Shown: positions 1 through 7,081, numbered from the stretch's first letter. The stretch is 26,603 bases of DNA from UMGS1387 sp045540015 (GCA_045540015.1 JAZQGP010000012.1:1-26603), one strand, 5' to 3'. Notes: generated by a model not told the origin, from the sequence alone. Translations and numbers: made by a program.

Positions 1-170
1 CTTTTGCCTGCGTTATTGTTCTGTACAACAACATCGTCGGATGTTCTGAGAGAATCAATTTCCGATGCCGTTACATCGTTTGACATAAGATTGATGCCTG
101 TCGGAATAATGTCGGGGTACGTATTCTCCGAATACGCCACACTTCTCGCCAAATTCTGCGCCTTTGGCAT
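1..170 (-). pseudogene. Orphan, N-terminally truncated copy of the SH3/toxin-like protein (partial, runs off window)
   Basis: Read on the minus strand, this stretch encodes about 57 residues that closely match residues 204-261 of the 586-residue protein encoded at 1042-2802 (shared blocks include PKAQNLARSVAYSE, YPDIIPT and DDVVVQN). The match begins abruptly: upstream in the same frame is a TAA stop about 9 codons before the ATG at 170, so the first roughly 200 residues of the full-length protein are absent. Relative to the long copy, a few residues are deleted just before DDVVVQN. The reading frame is open to the window edge, so the rest (SH3 and C-terminal domain) lies outside. A consensus promoter precedes it, but I see no good ribosome binding site before the ATG, so translation is uncertain. 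It could be a decayed duplicate or, as in many polymorphic toxin loci, an orphan module carrying an alternative C-terminal domain. Confidence 0.75.
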
Positions 171-187
171 GCCTTTTTCTTTTCTAA

Positions 188-216
188 ATTATACATCTTG
201 CCAAACGGGATGTCAA
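188..216 (-). promoter_or_regulatory. Consensus sigma-A promoter ahead of the orphan toxin module
   Basis: On the minus strand there is TTGACA (211-216), a 17-bp spacer and TATAAT (188-193), a perfect match to the vegetative promoter consensus. Predicted transcription would begin near 181, about 11 nt before the ATG at 170. It sits just downstream of the terminator of the immunity gene, so the orphan module appears to be an independent transcription unit. Confidence 0.6.
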
Positions 217-224
217 GCAGGCAA

Positions 225-250
225 AACGGCAAGGCTTTCGCCTTGCCGTT
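225..250 (-). terminator. Rho-independent terminator after the candidate immunity gene
   Basis: A perfect 11-bp stem (AACGGCAAGGC at 225-235 pairing with GCCTTGCCGTT at 240-250) has a 4-nt loop and lies 12 bp past the stop of the minus-strand gene at 262-1020. On the minus strand the stem is followed by a short T run. Confidence 0.8.
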
Positions 251-261
251 CCTGTTATCAC

Positions 262-1020
262 CTAACTTTTTCGGATTATCAAGTTTACCGTTTTATTGAA
301 ATTATACCCTCTGATTCCATCATAATGAGTATGATAATCGTCACACATAAACTTATACAGTGCGAAGTTTATTAGATACGCCCCCCACTCTTTCATGGCT
401 CTCTTTGTACCGGAAATAAACACATCAATTGGTTGATCGTCATCGTTAATCTGCACGTCTATAACCAATTCGTTTAAGTATTTAGGGTCATCCATACCTC
501 CAAGCGGAATTCCTGTTTTCACATCTTTTCCGCTTTTATACGACACAAGATTGAGCGTAACCTTTTCTATCTGCTTCTCAGAGTTTTTTATGAGATGTCG
601 TCCTATGAGCTTGGACTTCAAATCTTTGCATGACACAATAGACCAAAGGCGTTTAGCAAGTGATTCTCTGTAAACTATTATTCGCGAAGCAACTTTTATG
701 TCCGAGTTAGCTATACTTTCAACAATTTCACAAAAGCATTTTTCTTTGCACTTATAATGCGAAAAGTTAACAAAGAATTTCCCAAGCTCACATAAAGCTC
801 GTACGCTTCCGGCTACTTCCACAACATACCTTCCAGTCTTTACAAAATCATCAATTTTGAAGTCAAAAAGATAATCGTTGTATATGTCTACGACAAGCTC
901 ATCGGTGTATTTCGGAGGAACAATTCCGCCCATATACACACCGTTCTTCCTATCAGATATGCTTTTGTATGATTCCAGCCAGAGCGGAACTTTTTTTATT
1001 ATCTCATTTCCTTTTAACAT
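262..1020 (-). CDS. Candidate immunity protein with a duplicated domain (252 aa)
   Basis: I do not recognise the family. The protein is an internal tandem duplication. Residues about 8-120 and 151-252 share the pattern SYKS, then GGIVPPKY/GGMDDPKY, then ELVVDI/ELVIDV, then an aromatic-rich segment FFVNFSHYK/YLINFALYK. There is no signal peptide or membrane segment, so it should be cytosolic. It lies 21 bp downstream of the toxin-like gene on the same strand, with a GGAG ribosome binding site 8 nt before its ATG, and is followed at once by a terminator. Toxin then small downstream gene is the usual order in polymorphic toxin loci, so immunity is the best guess from position and lack of other hallmarks. 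The duplication could reflect two-site binding or fusion of two immunity modules. The functional call is an inference. Confidence 0.55.
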   Translation of the reverse strand: MLKGNEIIKKVPLWLESYKSISDRKNGVYMGGIVPPKYTDELVVDIYNDYLFDFKIDDFVKTGRYVVEVAGSVRALCELGKFFVNFSHYKCKEKCFCEIVESIANSDIKVASRIIVYRESLAKRLWSIVSCKDLKSKLIGRHLIKNSEKQIEKVTLNLVSYKSGKDVKTGIPLGGMDDPKYLNELVIDVQINDDDQPIDVFISGTKRAMKEWGAYLINFALYKFMCDDYHTHYDGIRGYNFNKTVNLIIRKS

Positions 1021-1041
1021 AAAGTTACTCCAATCTTGGAT

Positions 1042-2802
1042 TTAAAGGATCTTGCTGAGAGTTTTAAGACCTTTTTTTATTGTATTTATAATGCGTGTGT
1101 TTTTTCTTAATACCTTAGGAAGTTTTTCGATATCAGCTTCACTGGCTATTTTAAATGGTATACCGTTTTCGCCTTTTCCTTTAAGTTGAACATGCAATTC
1201 TGCAACCCTTTTACCTTTTCCAAATTCAATGTCTACTCTAGCCATTCGATTTCCCTCTATGGGAATATTAATTAAAGTTCTTCCCTTATCAACACTTTCG
1301 TGAAATCCGGCAAGCAACGCTGTAGCTTTCAGAATTGAAGTGTAATTATTACTATCTTCATACATTTTTTTGAATGCAGGACCTGACAAATCCGCTGCAT
1401 ATGCAGTTAAACTATACTCGGCTACTTCAGTTAAATCAAATACATTAAACTCCGCAGTACCGTCAAGGAAGGATAGAAAAGGATGATCAGCTTCATGTCT
1501 TATACGCTCACACTTATCCTCAACGCTGTGTTGAACTGAATCCCTTTCAGCCTCATTTATTATTCCAAGCGAATAAGCCACTTCAGCATCATGCCATATT
1601 TGATCGTAAAAATCAATTTCCTCAATGACACTTTCACTATACTTGCTGTCACCAACTTTTTTAGTTCCGGCTTTAGTTGCAGTATCGGCGCTAAGGTTAT
1701 GCATATTTGTGTTTGCAATAGGTATGTTGGCATTAAATCCATAATCTTTTACGGTATCTGATTCCGATTCAGCATTATCATTCTCCAGGGACTCTTCTGT
1801 CTCACTCTCGCCGTTTTTCTCAACAGTTAAATAATCCGCCGCAATCCAATAGGTTTTACTGTCGTGAACAATTTCAGCCCAGTAATGCCCATCGATTTCC
1901 TCGGAGGTTTTTCTTCCTGTATATTCAACCTCGTCACCTTCATTAAGAAGTCCCATTGCCGTAGAATCGAGTCCGTATCCGTTTCGTATTCTGACGCCGT
2001 CTGCTCCGACATATCTTTTGCCTGCGTTTTTGTTCTGTACAACAACATCATCGTCTAATTCATTTGTTGCATAAAGAGCAGCAAGATCCGTCGCCGTTAT
2101 ATCGTTAGACAAAAGCTTAATGTCAGTTGGTATAATATCAGGATACTTCTCCTCACTATACGCCACACTTCTCGCCAAATTCTGCGCCTTTGGCTTGCCT
2201 TTTTCTCCTGCTGCATAGAACATTGTCATTGCATCAAGCATATTAGGATACTTTTCAAGCTGCTCCTGTGTCACAAGCCCTTTTCTTATATTATCCTCAA
2301 TGGCAGCTTGCGCAACAGGCTTATTTCTCTCGATAGTATCGTCATCAATTCCGTCGAAAATGTGCCTGGAATCAAGTTCTCCAATTCGGTTTTTAAGTAT
2401 ACTCTGCACATTATTCTTAATTCGCAAGCCTTCGCGGGTGTAGTATGGATACTTGGTAAATCCCTTGTCAATTTTCGTTTTCTCAGGGTTAAAGAGAGGG
2501 AATTTTACAGGCTCGTTTTTTTCATTTGGATTACCTATTAGTGTTTCCATTTTATCGGGATCAATAAAGCTCGGTTTTGAAAGTGGTTTTCGAGGCTTTA
2601 TTTTCTCCGGGTCAGGCAAATTCAACAGGCTTTTGTACTCACTGCTGTTTTTCAGCACAGTGTTTGTGTTTTTGTTTGAATAGGGCTTGTACGCTCCAAA
2701 CTCCGCCTCGGGCTTTAGCTTTGGCAGAGCTGAAAACAAGTTGCTTTTTGTGCTTTCTGCCTTTTTCAGGCTCTTTTGATAATCTTCATAAAAACTGCTC
2801 AT
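1042..2802 (-). CDS. Modular SH3-domain protein, candidate polymorphic toxin (586 aa)
   Basis: The start ATG has AAAGGAG 5 nt upstream. Regions in order: a charged, proline-rich N-terminus (1-130) without a recognisable signal peptide; a mostly helical-looking segment (130-256); a bacterial SH3-type domain (about 257-328, with VGADGVRIRNGYG and YWIAADYL); a very acidic linker (331-352); and a C-terminal region (395-586) ending in a basic tail. The final part (ARVDIEFGKGKRVAELHVQ) has alternating basic and acidic residues as seen in many small nuclease or toxin domains, but I cannot assign a family. A second copy of residues 204-261 occurs at the left edge of the window, and a small gene follows directly, both typical of polymorphic toxin loci. 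The toxin role is inferred; a cell-wall-associated SH3 protein is the alternative. Confidence 0.6.
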   Translation of the reverse strand: MSSFYEDYQKSLKKAESTKSNLFSALPKLKPEAEFGAYKPYSNKNTNTVLKNSSEYKSLLNLPDPEKIKPRKPLSKPSFIDPDKMETLIGNPNEKNEPVKFPLFNPEKTKIDKGFTKYPYYTREGLRIKNNVQSILKNRIGELDSRHIFDGIDDDTIERNKPVAQAAIEDNIRKGLVTQEQLEKYPNMLDAMTMFYAAGEKGKPKAQNLARSVAYSEEKYPDIIPTDIKLLSNDITATDLAALYATNELDDDVVVQNKNAGKRYVGADGVRIRNGYGLDSTAMGLLNEGDEVEYTGRKTSEEIDGHYWAEIVHDSKTYWIAADYLTVEKNGESETEESLENDNAESESDTVKDYGFNANIPIANTNMHNLSADTATKAGTKKVGDSKYSESVIEEIDFYDQIWHDAEVAYSLGIINEAERDSVQHSVEDKCERIRHEADHPFLSFLDGTAEFNVFDLTEVAEYSLTAYAADLSGPAFKKMYEDSNNYTSILKATALLAGFHESVDKGRTLINIPIEGNRMARVDIEFGKGKRVAELHVQLKGKGENGIPFKIASEADIEKLPKVLRKNTRIINTIKKGLKTLSKIL

Positions 2803-2814
2803 TTTTACTCCTTT

Positions 2815-2843
2815 ATTATATCTTTATTTCTGCAGCTTGTCAA
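2815..2843 (-). promoter_or_regulatory. Second consensus promoter overlapping the toxin gene RBS
   Basis: Minus strand: TTGACA (2838-2843), 17-bp spacer, TATAAT (2815-2820). The -10 box abuts the AAAGGAG of the toxin gene, so a transcript from here would begin within or after the ribosome binding site and be nearly leaderless. The sequence match is perfect, but function is doubtful because of this geometry. Confidence 0.35.
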
Positions 2844-2849
2844 GAAAAA

Positions 2850-2871
2850 CGTACATCGGGCCCTATGTAAC
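2850..2871. promoter_or_regulatory. Imperfect palindrome in the toxin leader, possible operator
   Basis: An interrupted inverted repeat is centred on GGGCCC and flanked by ACAT/ATGT arms. It lies between the two consensus promoters of the toxin gene. It may be a repressor site; no regulator is assigned. Confidence 0.3.
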
Positions 2872-2887
2872 GGTTTGACATTGTGCT

Positions 2888-2921
2888 GGTATATTATACC
2901 AAACATTTGTTCGTTTGTCAA
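2888..2921 (-). promoter_or_regulatory. Main promoter of the toxin-like gene with palindromic -10 region
   Basis: Minus strand: TTGACA (2916-2921), 17-bp spacer, TATAAT (2893-2898). The -10 box is embedded in the 13-bp palindrome GGTATATTATACC (2888-2900), a plausible operator. The predicted leader is about 84 nt. Confidence 0.6.
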
Positions 2922-3005
2922 GCGAAAACAGAAATTATGTTCGATTTTGTAGAGTTGCACAACCCATATGAAGAAAATTTATACAACATTTTTGTATTTT
3001 CCCTC

Positions 3006-3033
3006 TTGACAAATCCTTGTGAACGTATATAAT
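3006..3033 (+). promoter_or_regulatory. Promoter of the metal-resistance operon
   Basis: TTGACA (3006-3011), 16-bp spacer and TATAAT (3028-3033) face the ArsR-family gene. The operator described next lies just downstream of the -10 box. Confidence 0.75.
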
Positions 3034-3041
3034 AAAGACAG

Positions 3042-3057
3042 TTGAACAATTATTCAA
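3042..3057 (+). promoter_or_regulatory. ArsR/SmtB-type operator
   Basis: The inverted repeat TTGAACAATTATTCAA matches the known SmtB/CadC/ZiaR operator pattern (TGAAyA, spacer, TrTTCA). It overlaps the expected transcription start, so metal-free repressor bound here would block transcription, with metal binding relieving it. Confidence 0.75.
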
Positions 3058-3078
3058 TCGTTGTTTGGAGGTGCGGAT

Positions 3079-3435
3079 TTGAAAAACAATGCCCCTGTTT
3101 GCGAGAGCTGTGAAACACACGAAAATGCTGTAAATCAAGCCAAAAACGCCATGCCTTGCGAGGAGGCGCTGTACGACCTTGCAGAGCTTTACAAGGTGTT
3201 CGGTGACAGCACACGAATAAAGATACTTTACAGCCTATTTAACGGCGAAATGTGCGTGTGCGACATAGCAAGCGTCCTCGGAATGACGCTTTCGGCAATA
3301 TCACATCAGCTTCGCATTTTGAAAAGTGCAAAGCTTGTAAAATTCCGCCGTGACGGAAAAACGGTATACTATTCTCTCGACGACGAGCATGTTCACGACA
3401 TTATAAAGCTCGGACTCGAACACATAAACGAATAA
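3079..3435 (+). CDS. ArsR/SmtB-family metal-sensing repressor (118 aa)
   Basis: Start chosen at TTG 3079 because GGAGGT at 3067-3072 is 6 nt upstream; an earlier in-frame TTG at 3061 would lie upstream of that site. The protein is a winged-helix repressor. The CVCDIA motif supplies the alpha-3 Cys pair used by CadC-like sensors, the segment TLSAISHQLRILKSAKLV is the recognition helix region, and the C-terminus DDEHVHDIIKLGLEHINE carries the acidic/His pattern of the alpha-5 zinc site of SmtB/ZiaR. Additional N-terminal cysteines (CESC) occur as in Cd/Pb sensors. Both site types together suggest Zn/Cd/Pb response. It is the first gene of the operon with the HMA protein and ATPase and probably represses it through the operator at 3042-3057. 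Confidence 0.9.
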   Translation: MKNNAPVCESCETHENAVNQAKNAMPCEEALYDLAELYKVFGDSTRIKILYSLFNGEMCVCDIASVLGMTLSAISHQLRILKSAKLVKFRRDGKTVYYSLDDEHVHDIIKLGLEHINE

Positions 3436-3449
3436 AAAGGAGATAGCCC

Positions 3450-3671
3450 ATGAAAAAAACGTTTGAAATTGAAGACCTTTGCTGTGCAAACTGTGCGGCA
3501 AAAATGGAAAACGAAATTGCAAAGCTTGAAGGTGTAAAGAGCGTAACGGTTGCTTTTCTCACGCAAAAGCTTGTACTTGAAGCGGATGACGAAAAATTTG
3601 ATGAAATACTTGCACAGGCGGCAAAAATCTGCAAGAAGATTGAGCCAGACTGCGAGGTAATCATAAAATGA
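3450..3671 (+). CDS. Stand-alone HMA metal-binding protein (73 aa)
   Basis: A single heavy-metal-associated domain of ferredoxin-like fold. The metal motif is CCANC (residues 11-15), the CCxxC form common in the N-terminal domains of Cd/Zn ATPases rather than the CxxC of copper chaperones. It probably delivers or senses metal for the ATPase encoded immediately after, whose own N-terminus lacks such a domain. An AAGGAG ribosome binding site precedes the ATG, and the stop overlaps the ATPase start by 4 bp (ATGA), implying translational coupling. In many relatives this domain is fused to the ATPase; here it is a separate polypeptide. Confidence 0.9.
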   Translation: MKKTFEIEDLCCANCAAKMENEIAKLEGVKSVTVAFLTQKLVLEADDEKFDEILAQAAKICKKIEPDCEVIIK

Positions 3672-5536
3672 CAAAAAAGCAGAAGAAGCGCCTTCGCAGA
3701 ATAATCCTCGGCGGTTCGTTGTTTCTTGCTGTCACACTGCTCAAAGCACTCGTGCCGCTGCCGAGTCTGCTTGTGCTTTTGCTGTACCTTATTCCCTACT
3801 TTATCTGCGGCTGCGACGTTCTTTTAAAAGCCTTCCGCGGAGTAAAAAACGCTCAGATGCTTGACGAGAATTTTCTGATGAGCATTGCAACGGTCGGCGC
3901 GCTTTTTCTCGGTGAATACCCTGAGGCTGTATTTGTCATGCTGTTCTACCAGACGGGCGAGCTTTTCCAGGATATTTCCGTCGGCAAGAGCAGAAAGTCA
4001 ATTGCCGCACTTGCGAAAATCAGAGCAGACGAAGCGTTTATCCAAAAGGACGGCGAGCTTGTCAGCATTTCCCCCGAGGATGTTACAGTCGGCACTGAAA
4101 TTGTTATACGTCCCGGCGACAGAGTTCCGCTTGATGCGGTTATAACACACGGCACGACAAGCCTTGACACAAGTGCGCTGACAGGAGAAGCGATGCCGCG
4201 TGATGTTTTCGAGGGCGATGAAATAATAAGCGGATGCATAAATCTTTCGGGAACAGTAAAAGCAACAGTTACAAAACCGTGCTCTGAGTCCACAGTATCA
4301 AGAATACTGAAGCTTACCGAAGAAAGCAGTATCAACAAGGCAAAATACGAGAGCATTGTAACTCGGTTTGCCAAATACTACACTCCCCTTGTCGTGCTTT
4401 GTGCGTTTTTGATAGGCGTTGTGTTTCCATTGCTTTACTGTCTTATAACATGGAATTTTGACAGTGCATTTTTCGCTTCGATGTTCTCAAGAGCTCTCAT
4501 TTTCCTTGTAGTTTCATGCCCGTGTGCGCTTGTCATATCAGTACCTCTCTCGTTTTTTGCAGGTATAGGCGAAGCTTCACGTAAAGGTATCCTCATAAAA
4601 GGTGCTGCCTTTATAGAGCAGTTATCGCTCTGCAGGGTTTTCGTTTTTGACAAAACAGGAACGCTTACAAAAGGCGTTTTTAAAGTCAAGGAAATACACA
4701 CGCAAGGTATAACCGCAGACGAGCTTTCAGAGCTTGCCACTCTGTCGGAGAGCTATTCAACGCACCCGATAGCAAAATCTCTGCGTGAGCACAACATAAA
4801 ACAGCCCGACCTTTCGCGTGTAGAAAGCGTTACGGAATATGCAGGCAAGGGTGTTTCTGCTGTAATTGACGGACATACCGTGTACACAGGAAACGCAAAG
4901 CTCATGGAAATGTCGGGCATTACCGTACCCGAAACAAACTGCGGCGGTACAGTAGTACACGTTGCAAGAGAGAGTGCATACCTTGGGTACATTGTTATCT
5001 CGGACGAGGTAAAGCCCGATTCACAAGAAGCCGTAAACAGCCTCAAACGCATGACGGGTGCTAAAACAGTAATGCTGACAGGCGACAACGCCGAGAGTGC
5101 AAAAGCCGCGGCACAGCAGCTTGGAATTGACGAATACACTTCAGAGCTATACCCCGAAGACAAGGTACGCGTTCTTGAAGATATCATAGGCAAAACAAAC
5201 GGCAAGGTGTGCTTTATAGGCGACGGCATAAACGATTCGCCTGCACTCTCACGTGCAGACGTCGGCGTTGCAATGGGCGCACTCGGTTCGGATGCGGCAA
5301 TAGAGGCAAGCGATGTTGTTCTCATGCATGACGGCGTTTCAAAACTTCCCGAGGCTGTTAAAATCTCAAAAAACACCGTCAGAACCGTAAAGCAGAACAT
5401 TGCTTTTGCCATAGGTGTAAAGGCACTTGTGCTTATTCTCGGAGCACTCGGCTGTGCAAACATGTGGCTTGCATCGTTTGCAGATGTCGGAGTTTCAATA
5501 ATTGCGATTATAAACGCCGTCAGGAGGAAAAAGTAA
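3668..5536 (+). CDS. cadA: P1B-type Zn/Cd/Pb-exporting ATPase (622 aa)
   Basis: All P-type ATPase hallmarks are present: membrane helices near the N-terminus, TGE (172-174) of the actuator domain, the metal-site motif CPC (284-286) in a membrane helix, the phosphorylated Asp328 in DKTGTLT, the HP motif in STHPIAKSL, and GDGINDSPAL around 518. The C-terminal helix carries ASFADVGVS, whose Asp is the extra ligand typical of the ZntA/CadA (Zn/Cd/Pb) group as opposed to copper pumps. The N-terminus begins directly with basic residues and a membrane helix; the usual HMA domain is supplied by the separate upstream gene. It exports divalent metal across the cytoplasmic membrane using ATP. Its 3' end overlaps the convergent yqfD by 17 bp. 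Confidence 0.95.
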   Translation: MTKKQKKRLRRIILGGSLFLAVTLLKALVPLPSLLVLLLYLIPYFICGCDVLLKAFRGVKNAQMLDENFLMSIATVGALFLGEYPEAVFVMLFYQTGELFQDISVGKSRKSIAALAKIRADEAFIQKDGELVSISPEDVTVGTEIVIRPGDRVPLDAVITHGTTSLDTSALTGEAMPRDVFEGDEIISGCINLSGTVKATVTKPCSESTVSRILKLTEESSINKAKYESIVTRFAKYYTPLVVLCAFLIGVVFPLLYCLITWNFDSAFFASMFSRALIFLVVSCPCALVISVPLSFFAGIGEASRKGILIKGAAFIEQLSLCRVFVFDKTGTLTKGVFKVKEIHTQGITADELSELATLSESYSTHPIAKSLREHNIKQPDLSRVESVTEYAGKGVSAVIDGHTVYTGNAKLMEMSGITVPETNCGGTVVHVARESAYLGYIVISDEVKPDSQEAVNSLKRMTGAKTVMLTGDNAESAKAAAQQLGIDEYTSELYPEDKVRVLEDIIGKTNGKVCFIGDGINDSPALSRADVGVAMGALGSDAAIEASDVVLMHDGVSKLPEAVKISKNTVRTVKQNIAFAIGVKALVLILGALGCANMWLASFADVGVSIIAIINAVRRKK

Positions 5537-6698
5537 CAGGAACGCTTTTTGCAATGTTTTCAATGCACTCAAGATTACATGTAAGAATGCCGTAGCCGTC
5601 CGAAACCTTAAAACTCAATTCTTTGTTTAATACCGGAGCAGAGCCGATTTCACTCTCAATGAGTAACTCAAGCTTTGCTTCGGCTTTTTTTCTTGCATCT
5701 GACGGACTTATTTCAAGCTTTTCTCTTTCATAACACGTATAGGTTTCTTTTTTTATGTCAAACGGCAATTGGATTTTCCCGAAAACCCTCGGCGAATCTA
5801 TTTGCACGCGGCATTCGCAAACCTTTCCGTCAAGGTGGGAAAAGGACGGAATAGTGAAATTTCTTCCCATAAGCACAACCGAATATTCTACGCTTTTGTC
5901 TTCCGTATATTTCTTTGCGTATTCAAGCATCGGCACTCTGACTTCAAAGCATCGCTGTGTTCTTGCAAAAACGCTCCCCTTTGCTCCCGTCATAAGCTCG
6001 TTTTCTTTTCGCGTTTTTATCACCGCCGACACAACAAGCTCGCCTTTTGAAACAACCTGTCCCTGTTCCACAACGCTTTGTCCTCTTACTGCATCTACCC
6101 TCTCGATTATTCCGTCACGTTCTGCAACTATGTTGGAAATTTCCGCTTCATCCTCAGAAACCTTCGGAATCTCGCTTTCTATTACCTCAACATTTGCAGT
6201 TGTGCCGTAGAGAATTACCGACATCCAGGAAATTCTGCTGTCGGAAATTATGTATCTGTTTCTGACGGACCCCGGGTCTATACGGCTTTTCAGAACGCCC
6301 TCATAAAGCCCGATTTTGCGAAGATTCTGCTTTATGTCATCGTCGCTTATCTTATCATTCCCAAATATATTTATATCCCACACAAAAAGCGAAGACGCAT
6401 ACACGCACATTATAAGAAGCGCAAGCCCCAGCGTAAGCCCCGGTCTTTTAAGCACCCTTTCAAAAAAGCAGAAAAGTCCCGTACTTTTAACTGCGCTCAC
6501 CTTGAAGCCGAGCTTTTCGGCACGTTTTTTGACAAAAGCGAAATCGCGCCTTCTTACAGATATTTCACAGCAAAATTCGCCCATGCTTTCAATATCCCAC
6601 ACCGCAAAATGTCTTCTTATTTCGCCAATAAAAGAAAGCGGCATTGCTCCTTCTATACGCAAAACGGTTTTACCCGTAATAATGTCGTTAAAGCTCAA
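5520..6698 (-). CDS. yqfD: Sporulation protein YqfD (392 aa)
   Basis: Homologue of the YqfD/SpoIV-like sporulation protein family, known in Bacillus as a mother-cell sigma-E gene of similar length (about 400 aa). A short cytoplasmic N-terminal part is followed by one clear membrane helix (about residues 87-107) and a long extracytoplasmic region (WDINIFGNDKISDDDI, then beta-rich ERDGIIERVDAVRGQSVVEQGQVV). The start is placed at TTG 6698, whose codon overlaps the yqfC stop, with GGAGG 9 nt upstream. An upstream ATG-initiated extension would overlap yqfC by about 90 bp. It is translated with yqfC. The 3' end overlaps the convergent metal ATPase gene by 17 bp with no terminator between them. Confidence 0.88.
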   Translation of the reverse strand: MSFNDIITGKTVLRIEGAMPLSFIGEIRRHFAVWDIESMGEFCCEISVRRRDFAFVKKRAEKLGFKVSAVKSTGLFCFFERVLKRPGLTLGLALLIMCVYASSLFVWDINIFGNDKISDDDIKQNLRKIGLYEGVLKSRIDPGSVRNRYIISDSRISWMSVILYGTTANVEVIESEIPKVSEDEAEISNIVAERDGIIERVDAVRGQSVVEQGQVVSKGELVVSAVIKTRKENELMTGAKGSVFARTQRCFEVRVPMLEYAKKYTEDKSVEYSVVLMGRNFTIPSFSHLDGKVCECRVQIDSPRVFGKIQLPFDIKKETYTCYEREKLEISPSDARKKAEAKLELLIESEIGSAPVLNKELSFKVSDGYGILTCNLECIENIAKSVPVTFSS

Positions 6699-7003
6699 TC
6701 CTTTTCGCCTCCATCCGTTAAAAAGCCGAGCGACAAGATGTATCCGCAAACGCATATGTTCCCGTCTGCAAGGCTTTTGATGCAAAGGTTTCTGCCGAGA
6801 ATTTCAAGTGTCATTTTTCTCTGGGTAATGCAAACGCACTCGCTGTCATATCTGAGTATTCTTCCGGCATCCTCGATGTATATTTCCCTGTTAGACATCA
6901 TTTTTATAAGCGGAAGAGAAGTGAGCATATCAAGAGGTATTCCGCTTTTCTGCGACAATCCCGACAAAACGGACAGCGACTTTTTTTGCTTTTTGTTTTT
7001 CAT
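6695..7003 (-). CDS. yqfC: Sporulation protein YqfC (102 aa)
   Basis: A small YabP/YqfC-family protein. The core GIPLDMLTSLPLIKMMSNREIYIEDAGRILRYDSECV followed by repeated short beta strands (LEILGRNLCI, GNICVCGYILSLGF) matches the family, whose members are produced in the mother cell during sporulation. AAAGGAG lies 8 nt before the ATG. It is coupled to yqfD by stop/start overlap, the conserved arrangement of this pair across endospore formers. It is likely controlled by the sigma-E-like elements at 7051-7081. Confidence 0.88.
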   Translation of the reverse strand: MKNKKQKKSLSVLSGLSQKSGIPLDMLTSLPLIKMMSNREIYIEDAGRILRYDSECVCITQRKMTLEILGRNLCIKSLADGNICVCGYILSLGFLTDGGEKD

Positions 7004-7050
7004 GAAAACAGCTCTCCTTTCCGATATACGGCAAAAGAATTATCTTAAAA

Positions 7051-7077
7051 ATATTTATGCAAAAAAGCGCATATAAA
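7051..7077 (+). promoter_or_regulatory. Sigma-E-like sporulation promoter for ylbJ
   Basis: ATATT (7051-7055), a 14-bp spacer and CATATAAA (7070-7077) fit the mother-cell sigma-E consensus (ATATT, 14 bp, CATACA-T) well. ylbJ belongs to the sigma-E regulon in Bacillus. The predicted start near 7084 gives a leader of about 32 nt. Confidence 0.5.
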
Positions 7078-7081
7078 TACT
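7051..7081 (-). promoter_or_regulatory. Possible sigma-E-type promoter for yqfCD
   Basis: On the minus strand, AGTATTT (-35-like, 7075-7081) lies 15 nt before CATAAATAT (-10-like, 7051-7059). The match to the sigma-E pattern is partial (CATA core present). It overlaps the divergent element for ylbJ. The predicted leader to yqfC is about 40 nt. Confidence 0.35.

Noticed and set aside
4..375. A 123-codon plus-strand open frame at the left edge
   Set aside because: It is antisense to the orphan toxin copy, its terminator and the immunity gene end; it has no ribosome binding site, and the minus-strand reading has clear homology.
4753..5463. A 236-codon minus-strand open frame inside the metal ATPase gene
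   Set aside because: Low-complexity Ser/Thr/Pro-rich translation typical of an antisense shadow; the ATPase frame carries all family motifs.
5520..6785. Longer YqfD with an ATG start at 6785 or 6755
   Set aside because: It would overlap yqfC by about 60-90 bp; the TTG at 6698 has GGAGG upstream, overlaps the yqfC stop and gives the usual family length.
6078..7076. A 332-codon plus-strand open frame across yqfD and yqfC
   Set aside because: Antisense to two recognisable sporulation genes; Cys/Tyr/Lys-rich shadow composition and no ribosome binding site.
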